36,039 bases of DNA from Chloroflexi bacterium RBG_13_51_36 (lineage in GTDB: Bacteria; Chloroflexota; Dehalococcoidia; GIF9; AB-539-J10). Shown here one piece after another: positions 29,288-36,039 of the stretch. Each line of letters begins with the position of its first letter. Position 1 is the stretch's first letter. The DNA lies in assembly GCA_001796515.1 (NCBI GenBank), contig MGMS01000033.1, forward strand, positions 1-36,039, given 5' to 3'. The notes below the pieces were generated by a model. It was not told the DNA's origin. It searched no databases and was given only the letters and a program-made list of their open reading frames with translations. Made by a program: the position numbers and the translations under genes.

Positions 29288-31417
29288 ATGAAAAACAGGA
29301 ACACCCTCATGCGAGCTTTTATCCTTATGATCTTGATGTTCAGCGTAATTCTTCCTGGCTCGGTAGCGGCAACCACATTGACGCCTGTGTCCCTGCCGGA
29401 CAGCTATGTGATTGGTCATTTGGCAGCTGGTAGCTCCAGCCTTGCTTCGGCAACGGCGTCAAATATGTCTCAGGGACAAGTCACGCCCATGATTGCCGCC
29501 GGCGGCTATCATACGGTGGGACTTAAGTCTGACGGTACTGTGATTGCTCACGGACACAATAGTTCCAAACAATGCAATGTCGGCGATTGGGGGGGCATTA
29601 TTCAGATTGCGGCGGGCGGCTATCACACGGTGGGACTTAAGTCTGACGGCACCATGGTTGTGGTAGGGGACAACACCTATGGTCAGTGCAATGTCGGCAA
29701 CTGGACGGACATCGTCCAGATTGCGGCGGGCGGCTATCATACAGCGGGGCTCAAGTCCGACGGCACCGTGGTCGCCGTGGGGAACGACGATTACGGGCAG
29801 TGTGATGTCGATGGTTGGAAGGGTATCATCCAGGTTGCAGGAGGCGTCTATCATACTGTGGGGCTTAAGTCGAACGGCATCGTGGTTGCCGTGGGATATA
29901 ACGAGGAAGGTCAGTGCGATGTCGGCGACTTCAGGAATATTATCCAGTTGGGCGCAGGCTATGGTCACACGGTAGGGCTTAAATCTGATGGCACTATCGT
30001 CGCTATGGGAAGCAATGAGTACGGGCAGTGCGATGTGGGTAATTGGACGGATGTCATCCAGGTTGCGGTGGGTGCCGATCACACGGTCGGGCTCAAATCC
30101 GACGGCACCGTGGTTGCCGTGGGGGACGATGGATACGATCAATGCGATGTCGACGGTTGGACGGACATCATCCAGGTCGCCGCGGGTTATGGTCACACTC
30201 TGGGATTCGGGGCCGATGGTAGCGTGGTCGCCGTGGGATGGCACTACTTCGGGCAGTGCGATGTGGATGGTTGGGGAGACGTAAAGCAGATAGCCACGGG
30301 CTACGGTCACACTGTGGGATTTGAGGCTGATGGTACGGTCATCGCTACGGGCTACAACAACAATGGTCAATGTGATGTGGGAAACTGGACGGACATCATC
30401 CAGGTGACCGCGGGCTACGTGCACACGGTGGGACTTAAGTCTGACGGCACCGTGGTTGCCGTGGGCTGGAACCACTTCGGTCAATGCGATGTCGGCGACT
30501 GGGCGGACATCATTGAAGTCGCTGCCGGTGGCTATCAAACAGTAGGGCTTAAAGCTGGTGGCACTGTGGTTGCCGTAGGAAACAACGCCTACGGTCAATG
30601 TGATGTGGGAAACTGGACGGATATCATCCACATTGCCACGGGCTATGGTCACACGGTGGGGCTTAGGGTGGATGGGACAGTGATCGGTGTGGGGAACAAT
30701 GAGATCGGACAGTATAACGTCGGCGACTGGCTGGACATCATCCAGGTCGGTGTGGGCTGGGGTCATACAGTGGGGCGTAAGGCTGATGGTACCGTGGTGG
30801 CTGTAGGATATAACGACTACGGTCAGTGTAATGTCACCGGCTGGACGGACATCGTCCATGTTGCCGCAGGCTACGGTCACACGGTGGGGGTCGAGGCAGA
30901 CGGCACGGTGGTCGCCGTGGGATTGAACGACGATGGGCAATGTGACACTGACGACTGGACAGACATCGTGCAGGCTGCGGCAGGCAGCTACCACACAGCG
31001 GGGCTTAGGGCCGATGGCCCGGTGGTCGCCGCGGGCCTTGAAGTCGGACTTGCTGAATGGAATCTGGGCGATGCTGCTCTCTACCTTATCGCCTCCAGTA
31101 CCGGTGGTGGCGAGGTAACCCGGCCCGGAGAGGGGACTTTCTCATATTATCCTGGGAGGGTAATCAACGTGGTAGCCAGGCCCGAGGATGGCTATCGCTT
31201 TGTCAACTGGACTGGCGATGTGGGCACCGTTGCTAATGTTAATGCAGCTCAAACTGCCGTTACTGTGGACAACAACTGTGTCATTATGGCCAACTTTGAA
31301 GAGACCCCCCCAATCAATTGGGCCCTTATTGGTGGGATCATAGGAGCAGTGGTAATAGCGGGGCTGGTGATTTTTCTTCTGCGCAAGAGAAGGGCTGCCG
31401 AGACCAAAAGAGACTGA
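29288..31417 (+). CDS. Membrane-anchored surface protein with 14 RCC1-like repeats
   Basis: This 709-aa protein begins at ATG 29288 after TAGGAG; the open frame upstream to 29192 lacks a better site and precedes the signal peptide (LMRAFILMILMFSVILPGSVA). From about residue 70 to 580 come 14 units of about 38 aa of the form HTVGLKSDGTVVAVG then GQCDVGNWTDIIQVAAG, resembling RCC1/ATS1-type propeller repeats. An InlB B-repeat-like module follows (GEVTRPGEGTFSYYPGRVIN; GYRFVNWTGD). A transmembrane helix (GGIIGAVVIAGLVIFLL) and the basic tail RKRRAAETKRD end it. Anchor style matches the three surface proteins at 3.5-11 kb. Ligand unknown. Confidence 0.85.
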   Translation: MKNRNTLMRAFILMILMFSVILPGSVAATTLTPVSLPDSYVIGHLAAGSSSLASATASNMSQGQVTPMIAAGGYHTVGLKSDGTVIAHGHNSSKQCNVGDWGGIIQIAAGGYHTVGLKSDGTMVVVGDNTYGQCNVGNWTDIVQIAAGGYHTAGLKSDGTVVAVGNDDYGQCDVDGWKGIIQVAGGVYHTVGLKSNGIVVAVGYNEEGQCDVGDFRNIIQLGAGYGHTVGLKSDGTIVAMGSNEYGQCDVGNWTDVIQVAVGADHTVGLKSDGTVVAVGDDGYDQCDVDGWTDIIQVAAGYGHTLGFGADGSVVAVGWHYFGQCDVDGWGDVKQIATGYGHTVGFEADGTVIATGYNNNGQCDVGNWTDIIQVTAGYVHTVGLKSDGTVVAVGWNHFGQCDVGDWADIIEVAAGGYQTVGLKAGGTVVAVGNNAYGQCDVGNWTDIIHIATGYGHTVGLRVDGTVIGVGNNEIGQYNVGDWLDIIQVGVGWGHTVGRKADGTVVAVGYNDYGQCNVTGWTDIVHVAAGYGHTVGVEADGTVVAVGLNDDGQCDTDDWTDIVQAAAGSYHTAGLRADGPVVAAGLEVGLAEWNLGDAALYLIASSTGGGEVTRPGEGTFSYYPGRVINVVARPEDGYRFVNWTGDVGTVANVNAAQTAVTVDNNCVIMANFEETPPINWALIGGIIGAVVIAGLVIFLLRKRRAAETKRD

Positions 31418-31496
31418 ACTGAGCATTTTCGTCTGCCGCCACCCATGAAGGCGGAGGTACGATTACGTTGTCGTTGCATGCCGCCTTCCTTTTCCT

Positions 31497-31533
31497 GTCA
31501 TTGCGAACACCTGAAAGGTGTGCGGCAATCTCA
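31497..31533. repeat. Family C repeat, intergenic
   Basis: TCATTGCGAACACCTGAAAG to GTGTGCGGCAATCTCAG, with a small inner hairpin CACCTGAAAGGTG. It is the only family C copy found downstream of the capsid module. Confidence 0.7.
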
Positions 31534-31640
31534 GCGCCTCCACGCTGTGATGTGGCTGTGGGCAAATGGATTGAGCCGTCAAGGTTTCTGTGGCTGGGGG
31601 ATGGATGCAGCAAACTTGGTAGTGTTGGAAGTGAAAAGTC

Positions 31641-31669
31641 GTGAAAATTACCGCATTGTGCGTTAAAAT
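31641..31669 (+). promoter_or_regulatory. Possible promoter of the nitroreductase gene
   Basis: GTGAAA (4 of 6), 17 nt, TAAAAT (31664-31669), about 45 nt before the ATG at 31715. The 297-nt gap 31418-31714 otherwise holds one family C repeat. Confidence 0.35.
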
Positions 31670-31714
31670 AGCAGGTCTTGGCTGATAACAAAGAGAAAGG
31701 AGAGAAGTTAGAGC

Positions 31715-32404
31715 ATGGACATTGTTGAAGCTATTAATCAGAGGAAAAGCGTTCGGGCTTTTAAGTCCGACCCTGTACCCAGAGAAATTCTGAAGGAGAT
31801 TATGGAGCCGGCTTTGCGGGCTCCCTCCTGGGGAAATACTCAGCCGTGGGAATTCGCCATAGCGACCGGAAAGAAGTTGGAAGAGATAAGGCAAGCCTTT
31901 GCTGGAAAGGCAGCAGCGGCAGAAGAAGACAATCCCGACATCCCTCGTCCTCGAGAATTCCCCCAGCCTTACGATACTCGTTACCGTGCTATAGGCAGGA
32001 AAGTTCTGGAGATGAAGGGGATAAGCAGGGAAGATAAAGAAAAGAGGAAGCGGTGGGTCTTGCAGGGCCTGAGATTGTTCGAAGCTCCGTGCGCCATCTA
32101 CATCTACATTGACCGCTCTTTCTATCAGCAGGGCGACGGATTAAATATCTGGCCTTTGTTTGACTGCGGCTTGGTGGCTGAGAACATTATGCTACTCGCT
32201 ACCAGGTACGGACTGGGAACCATTGCTCAAATACAGGCTGTTGTGTATCCTGACGCATTAAGGAAGGCGCTGGAAATACCGGACTCCAAAGTGATAGTGC
32301 TGGGAATAGCCGTGGGCTACCCTGATTGGGACGACCCTGTGAATCAGTTCCGCTCCGAAAGAGAACCGCTGGACAATGTGAGCACCTGGCACGGCTTTGA
32401 TTAA
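31715..32404 (+). CDS. Nitroreductase family flavoprotein
   Basis: This 229-aa protein uses FMN and NAD(P)H to reduce nitro- or quinone-type substrates; the physiological substrate is not readable. The family start is clear: INQRKSVRAFKSDPVPREIL (about 6-25) and ALRAPSWGNTQPWEFAIATG (about 34-53), which bind FMN. Later motifs are GLVAENIMLLATRYGLGT and VIVLGIAVGYPDWDDPVNQF. AAAGGAGAG stands upstream of ATG. It is a single gene between the surface protein and the convergent TPR gene. Confidence 0.92.
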   Translation: MDIVEAINQRKSVRAFKSDPVPREILKEIMEPALRAPSWGNTQPWEFAIATGKKLEEIRQAFAGKAAAAEEDNPDIPRPREFPQPYDTRYRAIGRKVLEMKGISREDKEKRKRWVLQGLRLFEAPCAIYIYIDRSFYQQGDGLNIWPLFDCGLVAENIMLLATRYGLGTIAQIQAVVYPDALRKALEIPDSKVIVLGIAVGYPDWDDPVNQFRSEREPLDNVSTWHGFD

Positions 32405-32457
32405 AAGATACAAAAGGTATGTCCCTTAACTATTGACAAGGTGAACAGGTAGTGGGC

Positions 32458-33861
32458 CTAGGCCTTCAGCATCTCTTTCTTTCTGAGCACCTTCTCCGCA
32501 TCCTTCTTGGCACCGACCTTCTGGAAGATGGCAAGTGCTTCATCCAGGTCCTCATGCGCCTTGTCCCGGTCTCCCTTGCCGCCGCGAGCCAGGTACATCA
32601 GGCCACGCTTATAAAGGGTCCTGGCTTCGTCCCAGGGGAGCTGGTATTGCTTGTTGATTTGAATGGCCTTATCGAAGGACTCGGCTGCCGTCCCCCAGTC
32701 CCGCTGCGCTGTGGCCAGCATACCTCTGGCCAGATACATGGGTGCAGGCAGGCCATACCAGTTCTGCCCGGGCTTCATAAGCTCGAAACCTCTGTCCACA
32801 TATTCCGCCGCCTTGTCAGGCTGGCCCATCTTCAAGTAAAGCTCGGCCAGCACCGGAAGCACCCACAGCTCAAACAGAACGTTACCTCCGTTCCGGCAGA
32901 TTTCCAGGCTCCTCAACAGGAATTCCTCAGCTTTGGGATAGTTTTCCAACTCCAGGTTGAGGCTGCCCAGAACAAGACAGCAAGCGCCCACAGCAGCAAG
33001 GTCGTTCCTGTCCTGTTGGACGGCTATTGCCCATTCCAGATATTCTCTGGCCTTGTCCCATTCTCCCTGGCGCAGACAGTGAAGCCCAATGCCGGCAGTA
33101 TCTTCGAAATGGCAGCCTGCCAGCGTTTGACTCTCTAGTGTCTGCACTGCCTGACAGGCCTGCTGCGCCTTGGTAACCTCACCGGATAGCGCATATATCA
33201 GTGTCAGCGGGCGCCTTAGGAAGCCCTCAAAGAAGAGGCCAGTCTTTGATGTCTCAGGAAGAGCCTTCTCCCCCCATGCCCTGGCCCTGGGGATGTCCCG
33301 CACCAGGGCCAAGCTGAGGGTAAGCTGTTGGCTCAGCATCGCGAGAGGAAGCGGACTTCCCTTCTTGACTACCGGGTCCCAGATATTCTCGTTGTAGGCT
33401 ATCCCCTCATCTATCAGCCCGGTATAAGTCAAGGCAATGCCCAGGCTGGAGGCTGCCTTCAAGCGTATGCCCATGGGCACACCCAGCCTGTCAAACAATT
33501 CCACAGCCCTCTGGGCCCAAGCCAAGGCGGTACCAGGCTGACCGCGGTGTAGGTATAGATGTGCCGTTCGCTGATAGACTTCTCCCTTCTCTATATCGTC
33601 AGGATCTTTCTCAACAATGGCGGCAATGGCCTCCAAATGCTTAAGCGCCTTGTCTTCCTTGGCCCCATCCCAAGCTCCGCTCATGTATAGTAGCTGGATA
33701 AGCATGTGCATACGGAACACATTTTGTTTGTCGCCCAGCTTCTCGTAGATTTCCAGCGCCGACTCAGCATAGCCGAGGGCAGCATCATTATCCTGTTGTG
33801 ATGAACAGACGACGGCGAGATTCTTCAATATCTCCGCCTTCTTGGCAGGCTGTTCTTCCAT
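32458..33861 (-). CDS. TPR-repeat protein, probable C-terminal part of the kinase-ATPase upstream
   Basis: This 467-aa all-helical protein has about 10 tetratricopeptide repeats (NDAALGYAESALEIYEKLGD; GTALAWAQRAVELFDRLGVP; YPKAEEFLLRSLEICRNGGN; WGTAAESFDKAIQINKQY) and ends KVLRKKEMLKA. Its ATG lies 2 nt after the stop of the kinase-ATPase gene, one frame off. In large kinase-ATPase-TPR regulators these parts form a single chain, so this may be a frameshift split or a translationally coupled pair (TAATAATG). TPRs here would bind partners or sense ligands. Confidence 0.85.
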   Translation of the reverse strand: MEEQPAKKAEILKNLAVVCSSQQDNDAALGYAESALEIYEKLGDKQNVFRMHMLIQLLYMSGAWDGAKEDKALKHLEAIAAIVEKDPDDIEKGEVYQRTAHLYLHRGQPGTALAWAQRAVELFDRLGVPMGIRLKAASSLGIALTYTGLIDEGIAYNENIWDPVVKKGSPLPLAMLSQQLTLSLALVRDIPRARAWGEKALPETSKTGLFFEGFLRRPLTLIYALSGEVTKAQQACQAVQTLESQTLAGCHFEDTAGIGLHCLRQGEWDKAREYLEWAIAVQQDRNDLAAVGACCLVLGSLNLELENYPKAEEFLLRSLEICRNGGNVLFELWVLPVLAELYLKMGQPDKAAEYVDRGFELMKPGQNWYGLPAPMYLARGMLATAQRDWGTAAESFDKAIQINKQYQLPWDEARTLYKRGLMYLARGGKGDRDKAHEDLDEALAIFQKVGAKKDAEKVLRKKEMLKA

Positions 33862-33863
33862 TA

Positions 33864-36039
33864 TTACCCCCTTTTCTCCATCAGCTTCAGGGCGGTTTCA
33901 TAGTACTTCCTCGCCTGGTCCCAGGCGAACAGCATGGCTGCTTTATCCCCGGCCTTCTGAGCGTAGTCAACAGCCTTGGAGAGGTCATTCCCCTCAAGAA
34001 AATGGTATGCCAGCGCTTCCAGACGGTTGTCTATCTTCCTGGCATATACTTTCTCCACCGCCTCTCCCACCTTCAGATGGTGTCTTCTCCTTCGGACAGA
34101 ACTGATGCCTTCATAGAGCACATCTCTGAGCTGGGTGTCGGCGAACGCGTAGACTTCCTCCCCCAAGATGTGCCGGGCGACCACGAGGCGGACCTGCAAG
34201 CACTTATCAATCATGTCTATCAATCGGTTTTCATCCAAGCCAGTAACCTCTCTTAGCACCGGGAAACTGAACTCTCTGCCAATCACCGCCGCCGCACTTA
34301 AGACGTGGCAGGATTCTTCATCAAGGCACTCCAGCCTCTTCTCGAGTACCTCCTTTATGCCTCGAGGGACATGTACATCAGAAAGGTCCTTGATACCCCA
34401 GCCCCTTTCCACCGGGTAGACTGCTCCTTCTTCGACCAAAGAGCGTAATACTTCCTCGACAAAGAAAGGATTGCCTTCGGTCTTGCCATAGACCAGGTCG
34501 GGCAGCTCGCTGGGAACTTTCTCGCCGAACGTCTGTCTGATCATTTGAAGAACATGATCTAAGGTCAGTCGCTTTAAGGGAAGCGCATAAGACAGCCTCT
34601 CCCGGTTTATTTCAGCAACAGAGCGAGAGAGGGAGCGCTGATCTTCTAACTCCAGGTCACGATAAGCACCCACCACCAGGAGGTGCTCAGCGGTGATGGC
34701 ACGCGCCATGTGGTGTAAAAGCTCCATCGAGGCATCATCAAACCATTGCAGGTCATCCAAGAACAGCACAAGGGGGGACTCCTTGGAGATGTTGACAAAG
34801 AACTGAGTAACCGCCTCGTAGAGGCGGACATGCTGTTGTACAGATGGTGCTGGCGCTGCAGGTGGGATGGTGCCTAACTTTTCGCCAAGCTCAGGCACTA
34901 GTTTTGCCAGCTCTGTGGCAAAGGCGCCCACGGCTTTGAACACAAGAAGCGGTGGTGCCCAGCGGGCATATTCCTTAATGATATTGCTCCAGGGCTGGTA
35001 GGGGACAGCTCCCTCGCGCTCGTAACCGCTGCCCATGAAACACTGGGCACCTCGAAGTTTGGCATAGCTTCTCAGTTCATAAGCCAGTCTGGTCTTACCA
35101 ATGCCCGCCTCTCCGGTGATAAAGACCAGGCTTCCTTCACTCCTTAAGGTCGCATCCAGGCGTGCTCTGAGGATTTTTATTTCCTGTTCCCGGTCCACCA
35201 GTGCCTGAGCCCATCGCGGCTCCGGCGTGGGCATTCTTTCAGTCGCTTTCTCCTCGGTTGACACGCCTACAGGCGCCGGTCTAGCCTCCTCCTCCTTCAC
35301 AGACTTGAGAGCCTGGAAAAGCTCACTGGCTGACTGGTAGCGCTGGTCGGGGTCTTTGGCAAGAAGCTTGAGAATGATCTGCTCCAGGGCTGCTGGAATC
35401 TCCGGGGCCAGTTTTCGGGGCATCATAGGTAGGTCGTTGATATGGCTGAAAATGACTTTAACCGGGTCATCTCCGTGGAAGGGAGGCTTGCCAGTGACCA
35501 TCTCATAAAGAACGCAGCCCAAAGAATAGAGGTCTGACTTAGTATCGGAGCGCTTTCCCAGGGCCTGCTCGGGAGGCAAATAGGCAGGGGTCCCTACTAT
35601 CACACCTCTCTGTGTAAGATTGGGTCCACCCAATGCTCTGGCCAGGCCGAAGTCCATCAGCTTGGGCAGCCCCACGGAGGTGATCATGATGTTGTCCGGC
35701 TTGATGTCTCGGTGGAGGATGCCATGAGAATGCGCGTATTCCAGTGCCTGGCAGACCTGGCTGCCGATCCTGAGCGTCGTAGCGGCATCACAGCGTGCAC
35801 CAGGTCGAGAGCGGATCAAACCGCTCAGGTTAGGGCCATGAACGAACTCCAGGATGAGGTAATGACTCTCGCCCTCTTGGCCGATGTCGTATATGGCGAC
35901 AATACTAGGATGAGAAAGGCCAGCGGTGGCCTTGGCTTCCTGTTCAAAGCGGGCAAAGGACTCCTGGTCAAGGCCTTCGCCCTTAATGACTTTAATGGCT
36001 ACGGTGCGGCCGAGCCTGGTGTCCTCAGCCTTGAAGACA
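33864..36039 (-). CDS. Ser/Thr protein kinase fused to an AAA-type ATPase (5' partial)
   Basis: The frame stays open to the right edge, giving about 724 residues; only some 20-30 N-terminal residues are missing. The kinase domain has VAIKVIKGE (ATP-binding Lys), HRDIKPDN (catalytic loop, near 35,700), DFGLA and a GTPAYLPPEQ activation segment. A linker leads to a STAND/AAA-type ATPase with Walker A GEAGIGKTR (near 35,110) and Walker B LVLFLDDLQWFDD (near 34,750). A winged-helix-like and TPR region follows (NDLSKAVDYAQKAGDKA). It is a signal-transduction protein of the type common in Chloroflexota and Myxococcota. No transmembrane helix is seen. Its stop lies in an A4G5 run 2 nt before the TPR gene. 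Confidence 0.93.
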   Translation of the reverse strand, partial: VFKAEDTRLGRTVAIKVIKGEGLDQESFARFEQEAKATAGLSHPSIVAIYDIGQEGESHYLILEFVHGPNLSGLIRSRPGARCDAATTLRIGSQVCQALEYAHSHGILHRDIKPDNIMITSVGLPKLMDFGLARALGGPNLTQRGVIVGTPAYLPPEQALGKRSDTKSDLYSLGCVLYEMVTGKPPFHGDDPVKVIFSHINDLPMMPRKLAPEIPAALEQIILKLLAKDPDQRYQSASELFQALKSVKEEEARPAPVGVSTEEKATERMPTPEPRWAQALVDREQEIKILRARLDATLRSEGSLVFITGEAGIGKTRLAYELRSYAKLRGAQCFMGSGYEREGAVPYQPWSNIIKEYARWAPPLLVFKAVGAFATELAKLVPELGEKLGTIPPAAPAPSVQQHVRLYEAVTQFFVNISKESPLVLFLDDLQWFDDASMELLHHMARAITAEHLLVVGAYRDLELEDQRSLSRSVAEINRERLSYALPLKRLTLDHVLQMIRQTFGEKVPSELPDLVYGKTEGNPFFVEEVLRSLVEEGAVYPVERGWGIKDLSDVHVPRGIKEVLEKRLECLDEESCHVLSAAAVIGREFSFPVLREVTGLDENRLIDMIDKCLQVRLVVARHILGEEVYAFADTQLRDVLYEGISSVRRRRHHLKVGEAVEKVYARKIDNRLEALAYHFLEGNDLSKAVDYAQKAGDKAAMLFAWDQARKYYETALKLMEKRG

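Noticed and set aside
29459-30994. A 511-codon open frame antisense to the RCC1-repeat gene
   Set aside because: It is a by-product of the tandem repeats on the other strand: the repeated codon pattern keeps the antisense frame free of stops. It has no ribosome site or recognisable fold, and the plus strand has promoter, signal peptide and anchor.
29500-31030. Regular 114-bp spacing suggesting a CRISPR-like array
   Set aside because: The whole period is similar, without unique spacers, and it encodes protein repeats in one continuous frame.
1-36039. tRNA, rRNA, riboswitch or CRISPR elements
   Set aside because: Reading both strands showed no cloverleaf-like or rRNA-like sequence, no repeat-spacer array and no riboswitch core that I could support; the many hairpins fit the palindromic repeat families.

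Overview
This looks like a chromosomal fragment of a free-living bacterium with moderate to high G+C, probably from a metagenome assembly. Gene content and the very dense palindromic intergenic repeats fit Chloroflexota (Dehalococcoidia-like lineages). That is an inference; no rRNA or other strong taxonomic marker is present.

Layout. (1) 1-1.7 kb: a gene tail and a complete phage terminase large subunit. (2) 1.8-11.6 kb, minus strand: a DUF559 nuclease gene enclosed in inverted repeats, a divergent tubulin/FtsZ-like GTPase, two paralogous IPT/TIG-like surface proteins and a 1208-aa Asp-box surface protein. All three surface proteins have a signal peptide and a C-terminal membrane anchor. (3) 11.6-12.3 kb: a pile-up of palindromic repeats. 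(4) 12.3-21.2 kb, plus strand: a capsid module with an HTH protein, SPP1-type portal, scaffold-like protein, HK97-type major capsid protein with an inserted domain, head-tail connector, beta-rich structural protein, several small proteins including a holin-like one, and a baseplate-hub/propeller protein. No tail tube, tape measure, integrase, lysis enzyme or replication gene is visible. (5) 21.2-29 kb: housekeeping genes, namely a coiled-coil protein, MBL-fold hydrolase, conserved hypothetical, prepilin peptidase, DUF72 protein, UvrC, Xer-type recombinase, small membrane protein and protein-L-isoaspartate methyltransferase. (6) 29-36 kb: an RCC1-repeat surface protein, a nitroreductase, and a Ser/Thr kinase-ATPase followed by a TPR protein that may be one split gene.

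Repeats are the most striking property. At least six palindromic families occur: A, AT-rich palindromes directly before the structural genes; B, CCCCCTTAAGATAAGGGGG-type ends that also bound the DUF559 gene; C, TCATTGCGAG...CAATCTC; D, GTAGTGCGA...TCGCACTAC; E, GTCCTTCGAC...TCAGGAC; F, GGGGTCAACTCTATTTTT arms. Family C elements lie in frame inside portal, scaffold and hub coding sequences. Element ends in families B and F supply start or stop codons of genes. The phage module has therefore probably resided in the chromosome for a long time while its frames stayed open, which is compatible with a domesticated capsid system. A degrading prophage or an assembly join at repeats also remains possible.
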